This document shows, one piece after another, positions 8,868 through 17,827 of a stretch of DNA of 64,000 bases; positions within the stretch are counted from its first letter, which is position 1; every line of letters starts with the position of its first letter. The notes beneath the pieces were generated by a model that did no database searches, had not been told where the DNA came from, and saw only the letters and a list, made by a program, of their open reading frames with translations. The position numbers were made by a program, and so were the translations under genes. The stretch is taken from assembly GCA_049522195.1 (NCBI GenBank), contig JBEKOB010000011.1, forward strand, positions 1-64,000, in the 5' to 3' direction. This DNA is from UBA9647 sp049522195 (GTDB lineage: Bacteria; Bacteroidota; Ignavibacteria; UBA10030).

Positions 8868-10118
8868 ATGACTCCCCAACAAGCGAAAACCGAGGCCGAG
8901 CGCTGCCTGCAATGTTTCGACGCTCCGTGTATGGAGGCGTGTCCGACCCACATCAACGTCCCCAAGTTCATCTCGATGATCAGATCGGATAACGTGATTG
9001 GAGCAGCTGAGGTAGTCAAGACGTCCAACGCGCTGGCAAACACGTGCGGCAAGATTTGCCCAGAAGAGATTTTTTGCCAGTCGGTCTGCACACGCACCAA
9101 GGAAGATGCGCCGATTCAAATTCGCGAGCTGCATTTATTTGCTACGCAACAGGAACAGAAAAAGGGATTCTCGGCACCGAAGTTAGCTGCCAAGTCGACG
9201 AAGAATGTTGCAGTCATCGGTGCGGGTCCGGCCGGACTGGGCTGCGCGTTCGAACTGGCAAAATTGGGGCATCAGGTCGATATGTACGACGCTGGCAAAC
9301 CGGGCGGAGTTCCACGACAAAGCATACCTTCGTTCAGACTCGCGGTCAGCGAGCTCGAGGCCGACACCAAATTTCTGTCCCGATTCTTCAGACTGAAGAA
9401 ACAGACTGTCGATGCGAAAGCGTTCGACCGGATCCGGAAAGCACATCAAGCGATATTTCTTGCCGTTGGACTCGGCGAAGATCGCACGCTGGGAGTCCCC
9501 GGTGAGAACCTCAAAGGGGTTTTGCCGGTGCTTTCGTTCCTGGAGAACGTAAAGGCAAAGCCATCGAGCGTCAGGGTGGGCAAGAAAGTGATCATCGTGG
9601 GCGGTGGCAATGTGTCGCTTGATGCGGCTGCGACTGCGAAACGGCTGGGGGCTGAGAACGTGATATTGATTTACCGCCGGAGTGAGAAGGAAATGCGTGT
9701 GTGGAAAGGCGAGCTCGATGAAGCAAGAAGACAGGGGGTTGAGATCCGTTTCCTGGTTAACCCGGTAAGCATTGTCGGTAAGAACAAAGTGCAAGGGATC
9801 AAGTGCCGTCGAACTCGGCTGGGCAAACAAAAAGACAAAACCGGCAGACCGGTGCCTGTTGAGCTGAAGGGGTCCGATTTTGTGCTTGAAGCTGACACCA
9901 TCATTATCGCCGTAGGTCAGACAATTGAAGCAAAGTGGCTCGGCGATTTCGATCGAAGAGGCAGTGGATATGTGAAGGTCGCGGAGAATTTTGGAACATC
10001 CATGCCAGGAGTGTTTGCCGGTGGCGATATGATTGAAGGGGAAGGAACGATCGTTCAGTCGGTGGCGCACGGCAAGTACGCTGCCCGCGCCATCCATGAA
10101 TACTTGACAGCGAGGTGA
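8868..10118 (+). CDS. preT: NAD(P)-dependent dihydropyrimidine dehydrogenase subunit PreT-like (GltD family)
   Basis: A 416 aa flavin oxidoreductase of the glutamate-synthase small-subunit family. The N-terminus (residues 13-90) has the Cys-rich [4Fe-4S] domain (CLQCFDAPC, then CGKICPEEIFC and C). It is followed by a dinucleotide fold with GAGPAGLGCA and a second one with GGGNVSLDAA for NAD(P). The C-terminal stretch FAGGD closes the FAD site. It is followed after 10 bases by preA, matching the E. coli PreT-PreA heteromer that interconverts pyrimidines and dihydropyrimidines with NADH. In a purine cluster it may act as an electron-transfer partner for ring reduction, similar in role to YgfK. 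Its start lacks an obvious Shine-Dalgarno sequence. Confidence 0.85.
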   Translation: MTPQQAKTEAERCLQCFDAPCMEACPTHINVPKFISMIRSDNVIGAAEVVKTSNALANTCGKICPEEIFCQSVCTRTKEDAPIQIRELHLFATQQEQKKGFSAPKLAAKSTKNVAVIGAGPAGLGCAFELAKLGHQVDMYDAGKPGGVPRQSIPSFRLAVSELEADTKFLSRFFRLKKQTVDAKAFDRIRKAHQAIFLAVGLGEDRTLGVPGENLKGVLPVLSFLENVKAKPSSVRVGKKVIIVGGGNVSLDAAATAKRLGAENVILIYRRSEKEMRVWKGELDEARRQGVEIRFLVNPVSIVGKNKVQGIKCRRTRLGKQKDKTGRPVPVELKGSDFVLEADTIIIAVGQTIEAKWLGDFDRRGSGYVKVAENFGTSMPGVFAGGDMIEGEGTIVQSVAHGKYAARAIHEYLTAR

Positions 10119-10128
10119 GGGGAAACGT

Positions 10129-11361
10129 ATGGAATACAAAATCATGAAGGAAATTGAAATCTATCCAGCGCGGGATTTATCGTACGATTTTCTCGGGATT
10201 CACTTCGAGAATCCATTCATCCTTGCCGCAGCTCCGTCCACGGACGACCTTGACATGGTCCGCCGTGCATTTGAGATAGGGTGGGCGGGAGCAATCCTGA
10301 AGACCACATCTATCGAGGGAACGCGCGTCGATCTCTGCTATCCGATGATGTCCACCTTCAACCATGAAGGGAAGAAACTATTCGGGATGGGAAACATCGA
10401 CCTCATCTCCGAACATCACATCGACAAGGTCGAATACAACGTTCGGACGTTGAAAAAGGAGTTTCCGGAAAAGATGGTGGCAGCAAGCATCATGGCAGGG
10501 CGGAAAGAAGACTGGCAATCGCTCGTCCAACGGCTTGAAAAAGCAGGAGCAGACCTCATCGAATGCAGCTTTTCGTGCCCGCAGGGAAACATCGGTGAGG
10601 ATCCGGGAAAAATGCTTGCACAAAGCCTGAGTGCCACTGAGCTCACCGCTCGCTGGGTCAAAGAGGCAACATCGAAGACCCCGGTATCCATCAAGATAAC
10701 ACCTCACGTCACCGACATCGTCGAAGTGGCACGGGCGGTGAAACGTAGCGGGTGCGATGCACTCACGGCGTCCAACTCCATCCAGGCTCTGATGGGGATT
10801 GATATTCACTCATTTGCTCCGCATCCGAGTCTGGGAGGAAAATCGACGTATAGCGGCATGACAGGCCCGGCCATCAAGCCGATCACGCTCCGGACCATTG
10901 CGGAAATTGCCCGCAACGTTGACATCCCGATTCTCGGGACCGGCGGGGCATCGACGTGGAGCGATGCGGTCGAATTCATGGCTGTTGGTGCCGGCGTCGT
11001 TGAGTTCTGCACGGTGGTGATGCACCACGGGTTCCACGTGATCGATGAGCTGCGCAATGGAATGTCGCACTACCTCGATGATATGAAGTTCTCTTCTCCG
11101 TCAGAAATCGTCGGCAAGGCTTTGCCCAATATCGTCATGCACGATGATTTGCCACGGCAGACAATCCGGAGCCACATCAACGAAAAGCTCTGCATCGGAT
11201 GCGACGTCTGCTATGTCGCATGCCGCGACGGTGGCCATACGGCCATTGACCAACGGCCGAACAGAGTTCCTCACGTCGACTGGGATCGGTGCGTCGGCTG
11301 CGGTCTCTGTCAGTTCGTTTGCCCGGTGGATGGGTGCATTGAGATGCGCGTGAAAGCGTAA
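10129..11361 (+). CDS. preA: Dihydropyrimidine dehydrogenase catalytic subunit PreA-like
   Basis: A 410 aa protein with an FMN TIM barrel of the dihydroorotate dehydrogenase family (residues about 20-330) and a C-terminal 2x[4Fe-4S] ferredoxin domain (CIGCDVCYVAC and CVGCGLCQFVCP). ECSFSCPQG in the barrel places a Cys at the position of the DPD active-site acid. Length matches E. coli PreA (411 aa). It is predicted to reduce or oxidise the C5-C6 bond of a pyrimidine-like ring with electrons from PreT. Here it is embedded between xdh and ygeW genes, so a purine-derived imidazole or pyrimidine intermediate is possible. That substrate is inference. Confidence 0.88.
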   Translation: MEYKIMKEIEIYPARDLSYDFLGIHFENPFILAAAPSTDDLDMVRRAFEIGWAGAILKTTSIEGTRVDLCYPMMSTFNHEGKKLFGMGNIDLISEHHIDKVEYNVRTLKKEFPEKMVAASIMAGRKEDWQSLVQRLEKAGADLIECSFSCPQGNIGEDPGKMLAQSLSATELTARWVKEATSKTPVSIKITPHVTDIVEVARAVKRSGCDALTASNSIQALMGIDIHSFAPHPSLGGKSTYSGMTGPAIKPITLRTIAEIARNVDIPILGTGGASTWSDAVEFMAVGAGVVEFCTVVMHHGFHVIDELRNGMSHYLDDMKFSSPSEIVGKALPNIVMHDDLPRQTIRSHINEKLCIGCDVCYVACRDGGHTAIDQRPNRVPHVDWDRCVGCGLCQFVCPVDGCIEMRVKA

Positions 11362-11398
11362 CAAATCACCATCGTGAAGTTGTGAACAAGGGAGTACG

Positions 11399-12592
11399 AT
11401 GACACAAAAGCAATTACAGTCAGCACTCAGTGAGTTGAAGAAACTCAAGCTTGGCATGTTCAACAAGGATTTCCTCCTTACGTGGGAACGCAGTGACGAT
11501 GAGATCAAGGGGGTCGTCATTGTTGCAGAAATCTTCAACCACCTGCACAAGGCAGGGATTTCTTTCCGGACGTTCGAGACCGGTCTGGCCATTTCGATTT
11601 TCCGGGACAAGTCAACACGCACACGGTTCAGCTTTGCGTCGGCGGTGAACGCTCTGGGTCTGGGGCTCTCTGAGCTTGATGAAGAGAAATCCCAGATTGC
11701 TCATGGCGAGACCGTCCGAGAAACCGCCAACATGATTTCCTTTCTCGCCGAGACAATCGGTATTCGGGATGACATGTTTCTGGGCGAAGGAAACAAATAT
11801 ATGCGTGAGTTCGGTGCGGCAGTAGAGGAGGGCTTTGAAAAAGGTGTTCTTCATCGCCGTCCGACTGTCGTAAACCTTCAGTGCGATATCGATCATCCGA
11901 CCCAGACGCTGGCCGATCTCCTGCAGTTGAAAAACCATTTCGGATCGCTGGAAAGCCTTCGTGGCAAGAAGATAGCGATGACGTGGGCCTACTCCCCGAG
12001 TTACGGGAAGCCGCTCTCAGTTCCTCAGGGAATTATCGGTCTGATGACGAGATTTGGAATGAACGTTTCGCTTGCCTACCCGAAGGGATATGATCTGATT
12101 CCCGACGTTGTGAATGTAGCGAAGAAGAATGCGAGTCAGCGTGGAGGATCGTTCACTGTCGTCGACAGTATGGAACAGGCATTCGAAGGCGCAGACATTG
12201 TTTATCCAAAATCGTGGGCCCCTTATGAGGTGATGCAGCGAAGGACAGAATTACTCAATGCGAATGACAAGGAAGGGCTGATCGGGCTGGAGAAAGAGTG
12301 CCTGGCAAACAACGCCCGGTTCAAGAACTGGGAGTGCGACGAAAAAAAGATGAAGCTGACAAAGAAGGGCGAAGCCCTTTACATGCATTGTCTCCCGGCA
12401 GACATCTCCGGGGTAAGCTGTGGGCAAGGAGAGGTCTCAAAAACCGTCTTTGAGAAATACCGGCTGGCTACGTACGCAGAGGCCGGATTCAAACCGTTTG
12501 TGATTGCAGCGATCATCTTTCTCACGCGGATGCAGAAGCCGTTGGAGACCCTCCGGGCAATCATAAAACGCAATTATAGCAGAACGGTGTAA
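11399..12592 (+). CDS. ygeW: Knotted carbamoyltransferase YgeW
   Basis: A 397 aa aspartate/ornithine carbamoyltransferase superfamily enzyme. The carbamoyl phosphate loop is S72-T-R-T-R76 and the second-half HCLP motif appears in MHCLPADI near residue 330. The length and the insertion around the HCLP region are those of the YgeW group. Homologues are linked to anaerobic purine catabolism and may release carbamoyl phosphate from a ureido acid, thereby feeding ATP formation; the precise substrate is still debated. It has a good RBS (AAGGGAG) and is followed after 2 bases by the next gene. Confidence 0.92.
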   Translation: MTQKQLQSALSELKKLKLGMFNKDFLLTWERSDDEIKGVVIVAEIFNHLHKAGISFRTFETGLAISIFRDKSTRTRFSFASAVNALGLGLSELDEEKSQIAHGETVRETANMISFLAETIGIRDDMFLGEGNKYMREFGAAVEEGFEKGVLHRRPTVVNLQCDIDHPTQTLADLLQLKNHFGSLESLRGKKIAMTWAYSPSYGKPLSVPQGIIGLMTRFGMNVSLAYPKGYDLIPDVVNVAKKNASQRGGSFTVVDSMEQAFEGADIVYPKSWAPYEVMQRRTELLNANDKEGLIGLEKECLANNARFKNWECDEKKMKLTKKGEALYMHCLPADISGVSCGQGEVSKTVFEKYRLATYAEAGFKPFVIAAIIFLTRMQKPLETLRAIIKRNYSRTV

Positions 12593-12594
12593 GG

Positions 12595-14055
12595 ATGTCT
12601 GAAATGTCGAAAATCATTAAGCAGCGCTACCCCGATGTTGTCAAGAAAACTGCCGCACGCTGCAAAGAACGCGGTGTGGTTATCCCGACCTTTGCGCAGA
12701 TGCGCGATCCACAGCTCATTCCTGAGTCGATCAGGAAGAAGCTCTCGGGAATCGGTCTCTGGGATATCAATCCGCTCAATCTCTTTCGAATCACCTGGAA
12801 GAATGACATGCAGACGGGGATGTTCGGCGGTGTGAATTATCTCGAAATCCCATCTGCGATCACCGGTGTGCGGGCCCGCGTCATTGGCCTCATCGGCAAG
12901 TACTTCCCGACCGGAGCGCACAAAGTTGGCGCTGCGTTCGGCTGCCTTGTCCCGCGCCTGGTCAGCGGAGAGTTTGATCCTGCGCGGCACAAAGCAGTAT
13001 GGCCGTCGACGGGCAACTTCTGCAGAGGGGGAGCGTTCGATTGCGCTTTGCTCGGGTGCACACCGGTCGCCATACTCCCGGAGGAAATGTCGAAAGAGCG
13101 ATTCCAGTGGCTGAAAGAAATCGGTGCGGAGGTCATCGCCACGCCGGGTTGCGAGTCGAATGTGAAAGAGATTTATGACAAGTGCTGGGAGCTGAAGAAA
13201 GATCCGATTAACATCATCTTCAATCAGTTCGAGGAATTTGGCAACCCGATCTGGCATTATAACGTTACTGGTCCGGCGATTGAGGAAGTGTTCAGCGTAC
13301 TGGGTTCCGAGAAGCTGCGAGCCGCTGCGTACGTTTCCGCTACCGGCTCTGCGGGAACGATTGCCGCAGGAGACTATCTCAAGAAGCAGCACCCCCATCT
13401 CAAGATTGTCGCCGGCGAAGCGTTGCAGTGCCCGACGCTGTTCATGAACGGCTTTGGGGGCCATCGCATCGAAGGCATCGGAGACAAGCACGTGCCATGG
13501 GTTCACAACGTCCGAAATACGGATGCAGTAGCTGCCGTCGACGACGAAGACTGCATGCGCGTTCTCAGACTCTTCAATGAACCGGACGGCAAAAAGTATC
13601 TTGCATCATTAGGTATTCCGCAACAACAGGTGGATCGGTTGTCGCTTCTCGGTATCTCCGGTATCGGGAACATGCTTGCTGCGATGAAGGCAGCCAAGTA
13701 CTTCGAATTGACGAGCGACGATGTCGTCTTCACAATCTTCACGGATTCTGTTGATCTCTACCAGTCGCGGCTTGAAGAGCTTCGCAAGGAACGCGGCGCA
13801 TATTCTTCAGTGGCGGCGGCAAGGGATCATGCCGGACCGCTTGCACACCAATCGATCGATTTCTTCAAGGAACTGGGTTACTACGATCGAAAGGCGATTC
13901 ACAATCTTAAATACTACACGTGGGTGGAGCAACAGGGAAAAACCTACGAAGAGATCAACGCACAATGGGATCCCGAGTACTGGCGAAGCTTGTTTGAGGA
14001 TGAGGTAGGATACTTCGATACGCTGATCGGCGAATTCAATACTCTGGCCAGCTGA
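12595..14055 (+). CDS. Fold-type-II PLP-dependent enzyme of the ygeW cluster
   Basis: A 486 aa cysteine-synthase-superfamily protein. The putative PLP lysine is K110 in PTGAHKVGAAFG, followed by a phosphate/cofactor loop at STGNFCRGG and a Gly-rich SATGSAGTIAAGD. It is longer than typical cysteine synthases and has a C-terminal extension of about 90 residues, with a HAGPLAHQ stretch. It resembles the PLP protein that often accompanies ygeW, but it is not the diaminopropionate ammonia-lyase YgeX by motif. A lyase or deaminase step on a diamino or ureido acid fits the context and is inference. It is tightly coupled to ygeW (2 bases) and to ygeY (13 bases). Confidence 0.78.
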   Translation: MSEMSKIIKQRYPDVVKKTAARCKERGVVIPTFAQMRDPQLIPESIRKKLSGIGLWDINPLNLFRITWKNDMQTGMFGGVNYLEIPSAITGVRARVIGLIGKYFPTGAHKVGAAFGCLVPRLVSGEFDPARHKAVWPSTGNFCRGGAFDCALLGCTPVAILPEEMSKERFQWLKEIGAEVIATPGCESNVKEIYDKCWELKKDPINIIFNQFEEFGNPIWHYNVTGPAIEEVFSVLGSEKLRAAAYVSATGSAGTIAAGDYLKKQHPHLKIVAGEALQCPTLFMNGFGGHRIEGIGDKHVPWVHNVRNTDAVAAVDDEDCMRVLRLFNEPDGKKYLASLGIPQQQVDRLSLLGISGIGNMLAAMKAAKYFELTSDDVVFTIFTDSVDLYQSRLEELRKERGAYSSVAAARDHAGPLAHQSIDFFKELGYYDRKAIHNLKYYTWVEQQGKTYEEINAQWDPEYWRSLFEDEVGYFDTLIGEFNTLAS

Positions 14056-14068
14056 CGGAAAGGCAAGT

Positions 14069-15274
14069 ATGCAGAACAAGATTCTTGGCGCAGCACAAAA
14101 CAATGAACGGCAGGTGGTGAAATTCCTGCGTGACCTGATCGCGATCAAGTCGATCAGTTCGCAGGAAGAGCAGGTCATTGAGCGTATCAAAGAGGAAATG
14201 GAGCGGTGCCGGTACGACGAGGTGACGATTGATCCGATGGGGAACATCCTCGGCCGCATTGGTAAAGGGAAACACATCATTGCTCTCGACGCGCATGTCG
14301 ATACGGTCGATGTCGGCAACCCTGCGAACTGGACGGTCGATCCCTTTAAGGGAGCAGAGAAGGATGGCATCATCTATGGCCGGGGCGCCTGCGATATGAA
14401 AGGTGCTCTTGCTTCAATTGTGTACGGTGGCAAGCTGATCAAAGACTTGGGGCTCGAGGACGATTTCACACTCTACGTCGTCGGGAGCGTGCAGGAAGAA
14501 GATTGCGATGGATTGTGCTGGCAGTATATCATCAATGAGGACAAGCTACGTCCTGAAATCGTTGTCATTGCAGAACCGACAAACCTCGGCATCTACCGCG
14601 GCCATCGGGGTCGGATGGAAATCCAGGTACATACGAAGGGAATATCGTGTCACGGATCGGCTCCGGAGCGTGGAGTGAATGCGGTCTACAAGATGGCTCC
14701 GATCATACAAGACATAGAAAAATTGAATGACCGTCTCAAGGGGGAGCCATTCCTCGGCAAGGGAACAGTCACGATTTCAGAAATCCGCTCAACGTCCCCC
14801 TCGCTCTGTGCAGTTGCAGATTCCTCTTCGATTCATCTTGACCGCCGCCTGGCAGCAACGGACACGTTGATGTCGGCCGTGCAGGAGATCCAGGAATTGC
14901 CGAGCGTGAAACAGGCGCAAGCTGATGTCGTTGTGCTGGATTACGCTGTCCCGAGCTGGAAAGGACTGACATATCCGACGAAGAAATATTACCCCACCTG
15001 GCTTTTGCCGGAGAACCATCCTGCGCTGGGGAGCGGTGTGACCTCGTTCGAAAAGTTGTTTGGGGAAAAGCCGGTAGTCAATCGTTGGCAATTCAGCACG
15101 AACGGCGTTGCCGTGATGGGCATGCACAGCATCCCATGCATCGGCTTCGGACCGGGGAACGAGATCTATGCACACATGGCAACCGAGCAGATCGCCATTA
15201 ACCAGCTCGTGAAGGCAATGGCCTGGTACGCAATGTTCCCGCTCGTCTATACGGATTCTGCGAAGCAGCGTTGA
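14069..15274 (+). CDS. ygeY: M20 metallohydrolase YgeY
   Basis: A 401 aa di-zinc M20 peptidase/amidase of the YgeY family. Metal-site residues are H76 and D78 in DAHVDTVD, D109 in GRGACDMKG, and the E143/E144 pair in QEEDCDG, followed by the dimerisation lid domain at about 185-300. In E. coli the gene is next to ygeX and ygeW, and homologues are induced by purines. The likely reaction is amide or ureido bond hydrolysis of an open-ring purine fragment. The operon position supports this; direct substrate evidence is lacking. Confidence 0.9.
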   Translation: MQNKILGAAQNNERQVVKFLRDLIAIKSISSQEEQVIERIKEEMERCRYDEVTIDPMGNILGRIGKGKHIIALDAHVDTVDVGNPANWTVDPFKGAEKDGIIYGRGACDMKGALASIVYGGKLIKDLGLEDDFTLYVVGSVQEEDCDGLCWQYIINEDKLRPEIVVIAEPTNLGIYRGHRGRMEIQVHTKGISCHGSAPERGVNAVYKMAPIIQDIEKLNDRLKGEPFLGKGTVTISEIRSTSPSLCAVADSSSIHLDRRLAATDTLMSAVQEIQELPSVKQAQADVVVLDYAVPSWKGLTYPTKKYYPTWLLPENHPALGSGVTSFEKLFGEKPVVNRWQFSTNGVAVMGMHSIPCIGFGPGNEIYAHMATEQIAINQLVKAMAWYAMFPLVYTDSAKQR

Positions 15275-15287
15275 TTCTCCGCTTATC

Positions 15288-16397
15288 ATGAACATCCTGT
15301 CTGAAATCGTCAGCGCTTTAGCGGCGCGTGACCGCGTGGTGCTTGCAACAATTGTCTCGTCGTCGGGATCAGCGCCATTGCCCACCGGCTCTTCCATGCT
15401 GGTTTGCGAACATGGCATGCGCGTGCTGGGAACGGTTGGCGGAGGATTGCTTGAAGCGAGTGTAACCAAAGAAGCGAAAGAATTCTTTATTGATGCCAAA
15501 AAATCGGTGACAAGAACATTCGAACTGAACGAGTCCGGCAGCGAAGAGGGCATGATTTGCGGTGGTACCGTTGAGGTGTTGATCGAGAGGATTGGCGAAG
15601 AGGCTCTCGCCGTGTTCTCGCGGCTAGCCGGAATGCACAATGACGGGAATGATTGCACGCTTCTGCGCCGGATCGATCCGTCCGGTGAGGTAACAAGGTA
15701 TGCGTTTGAAGATAGAACTGAGCAGGTCGTACTCCTCCAGTTATTCGATGGACTTCTGAAAGAACTCGAAATTGAGACCGGAATATTCCTTCAAAGTCTC
15801 CAGCGGTCTCATCGGGAGGAAAGCGTGAGGCACATCGCTTCGCAAGGAGGCGAGCTGATCATTCAACCGATTGTTGGAATACAGCCGCTGATTATCTGTG
15901 GGGGCGGCCATGTTGGTCGTTGTCTCTCGACAATAGCCGCAGCAACCGGCTTTACGGTGACCGTTGTTGACGACAGGGAAGAATACGCCACACCCGGGCG
16001 CTTTCCAGAAGCGGCCCGCATTATATCAAAACAATGGAACGAGGCGTTTTCAGAAATTGCCATAACACCATCGACCTCCATCGTGATCGTGACACATGGG
16101 CACGAGTCGGACAAAGAGGTCTTACGTCTTGTCATCAATACGTCGGCGAGGTACATTGGCATGATTGGGAGCGGCAAGAAGGTTGCTGCGACCTATGACG
16201 GTCTTCGAAAAGAAGGGATACCTGTTGAGGCGTTCAAACGAGTTCATGCTCCGGTTGGTCTCGATCTGGGCGCCGTGACGGCAGAGGAAATAGCAGTGAG
16301 CATCGTTGCAGAGCTCGTTCGTGAGCGACGCCGTTTTCATGGAATTTTGTCTCCTTTATCGGACCGCATGAATCGGTGGTTCGATCGAGCTGAATAA
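15288..16397 (+). CDS. xdhC: XdhC/CoxI family molybdenum-cofactor maturation protein
   Basis: A 369 aa protein with an N-terminal XdhC_CoxI domain (SSSGSAPLPTGSSML, then GTVGGGLLE) and a C-terminal Rossmann domain starting at CGGGHVGR near residue 204. XdhC proteins bind Moco, aid its sulfuration and insert it into xanthine dehydrogenase family enzymes. As the last gene of the operon it serves the two large subunits upstream. No mobA-like partner is in the window. Confidence 0.9.
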   Translation: MNILSEIVSALAARDRVVLATIVSSSGSAPLPTGSSMLVCEHGMRVLGTVGGGLLEASVTKEAKEFFIDAKKSVTRTFELNESGSEEGMICGGTVEVLIERIGEEALAVFSRLAGMHNDGNDCTLLRRIDPSGEVTRYAFEDRTEQVVLLQLFDGLLKELEIETGIFLQSLQRSHREESVRHIASQGGELIIQPIVGIQPLIICGGGHVGRCLSTIAAATGFTVTVVDDREEYATPGRFPEAARIISKQWNEAFSEIAITPSTSIVIVTHGHESDKEVLRLVINTSARYIGMIGSGKKVAATYDGLRKEGIPVEAFKRVHAPVGLDLGAVTAEEIAVSIVAELVRERRRFHGILSPLSDRMNRWFDRAE

Positions 16398-16420
16398 CCA
16401 CGTTCATTATGCGATGAAGA

Positions 16421-16447
16421 ATGTTCGTCCTGATGAAAGGCGAACAT
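16421..16447 (+). terminator. Weak hairpin after the purine operon
   Basis: ATGTTCG at 16421-16427 pairs with CGAACAT at 16441-16447; a CC/GG pair continues the stem past a bulged T. No U-run follows, so termination would be weak or factor-dependent. It marks the probable 3' end of the purine operon. The rest of the 16398-16580 gap shows nothing else I can support. Confidence 0.35.
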
Positions 16448-16582
16448 AGGTCATAGTCCCCCACCACGAGTCTTATTCCCGATACTCTTCACCCAGCCGA
16501 AATCCCCTCTGTGCCCGTTTCCCAGGGCTTTTCTACCCGTGCCAGGAATCGGAATACCATTTGTTCGGGATGAAAAAAGGAC

Positions 16583-16611
16583 TTGACAATAGCGGACAAT
16601 ACGTGTACTCT
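16583..16611 (+). promoter_or_regulatory. Candidate sigma-70-like promoter for the uronate operon
   Basis: TTGACA at 16583-16588, a 17-base spacer, then TACTCT at 16606-16611. The -35 is a consensus match and the -10 is poor. A second TTGACA at 16611-16616 lies too close to the start codon to serve as a normal -35. The placement just upstream of the operator and the regulator gene makes this the best promoter candidate here. Confidence 0.4.
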
Positions 16612-16617
16612 TGACAT

Positions 16618-16633
16618 ACCTAGTATACCAGGT
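16618..16633. promoter_or_regulatory. Near-palindromic operator in front of the GntR/LacI regulator
   Basis: ACCTAGTATACCAGGT is an inverted repeat, with 14 of 16 bases matching its complement, centred on GTATAC. It lies between the -10 candidate and the regulator ATG at 16640. The GT...AC core fits GntR-type operators, so autoregulation by the adjacent gene is likely. The regulator identity is inferred from proximity. Confidence 0.5.
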
Positions 16634-16639
16634 TAGGAA

Positions 16640-17794
16640 ATGCCAATCGATGTCCGCAATTCAACGCCTCTGTACTTTCAGATTATCGACGAGATCAAGT
16701 CGAAGATCGCGCGTAAGGAACTGAAACCCGGCGATCAGCTTGGTTCTCACGCGGAACTTGCGTCCGCCTACAAAGTCAGCCTGATCACCGTGAAAAAAGC
16801 GCTGGCGACGATGATCCAAGAGGGGGCACTATACAGCCGCGTTGGCAAGGGAACGTACGTTGCACAACCATCCGTCGATGCGCCCCGCCTTGAACAGAAA
16901 ACGATCGGATTGGTCCTCCAGGATTTCAGCAGTCCCTTTTTCTCCCGCATGATGCACAGCGTCGAAGACGCCGCCTACGAGCTTGGCTATCATGTACTCA
17001 TTTCCAATTCCTCCGGTAAGGCTGAAAAGGAAGATGCCCAGATCGCCCGGTTCAAGAAGTTCGGCGTCAGCGGTTTGATCGTCGCGTCGATGAGCCACAG
17101 GTACCATGCGTCACCGACGATCCGCAGATTGCTCCGCGAGGGTTTCCCGTTCGTCATGGTCTCCTACACCGCGGATGAAGATGTTCCGTTTGTCGGCAGT
17201 GATCACAAGCTTGGCGGCTATCTCGCGACAGAACATCTCATCAGGCTAGACTATGAACGGATTGGCTTCGTCGACGGTGAAAAAGGTAATCTGGTTGGGG
17301 GTCTCCGCAGACAGGGCTACGAAGAAGCCTTGAGAGCGAATGGCCGAAGAGCCGATAAGCGGTTGCTGTTTCGCCTTCGGATGAAAGGAGAACGGCACGA
17401 CTATCAATCGGGATATGAGATTGGAAAGAAGATCTCAAAGCTTGCCGTCAGGCCGGACGCGATCTTTGTCTATAACGACCTCGCAGCACTCGGCCTTGAG
17501 GATGCAGCGCTCGAACGGGGACTGAAGATCCCGGATAACCTTGCGGTCGTCGGGTTTGACGATATCGAGCGGGGAGAATATGCAACAGTGCCTCTGACAA
17601 CCATCCGCCAACCGACTGACGCAATCGGGAAGCAGGCAATGGAACTGCTCCTCCGGTTTATGTCGGGTAAGAGGACCGTCATCCGCAGAGTAGTGAAACC
17701 CGATTTGGTAATCCGTGAGTCGTGCGGTGCAAAAAAGGCGCGGAACGGTAAAGGAAACTCCCTCGCGCGCAACGGAAACAAGGCTCATAGCTAA
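16640..17794 (+). CDS. GntR-HTH / LacI-type effector-domain regulator (AraR-like)
   Basis: A 384 aa transcription factor with a hybrid architecture. A GntR winged helix lies at residues about 8-75 (PLYFQIIDEIKSKIARKELK, then a helix ending in LITVKKALATM and GKGTYV). A periplasmic-binding-protein-like sugar-sensing domain runs from about 88 (IGLVLQDFSSPFFSRM) to 365. B. subtilis AraR has the same layout. It is the first gene before kduD and the uronate genes and probably senses a uronate or KDG-type ligand. A basic, poorly structured tail follows the sensor domain. The specific ligand cannot be told from sequence. Confidence 0.85.
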   Translation: MPIDVRNSTPLYFQIIDEIKSKIARKELKPGDQLGSHAELASAYKVSLITVKKALATMIQEGALYSRVGKGTYVAQPSVDAPRLEQKTIGLVLQDFSSPFFSRMMHSVEDAAYELGYHVLISNSSGKAEKEDAQIARFKKFGVSGLIVASMSHRYHASPTIRRLLREGFPFVMVSYTADEDVPFVGSDHKLGGYLATEHLIRLDYERIGFVDGEKGNLVGGLRRQGYEEALRANGRRADKRLLFRLRMKGERHDYQSGYEIGKKISKLAVRPDAIFVYNDLAALGLEDAALERGLKIPDNLAVVGFDDIERGEYATVPLTTIRQPTDAIGKQAMELLLRFMSGKRTVIRRVVKPDLVIRESCGAKKARNGKGNSLARNGNKAHS

Positions 17795-17827
17795 AACCAC
17801 GTTACTGAAACATATGAAGGACATCGC

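Noticed and set aside
8630..9134. Minus-strand frames with Phe/Val/Ser-rich repeated peptides
   Set aside because: They read through the degenerate repeat and the ends of two clear plus-strand genes; no RBS, no family likeness.
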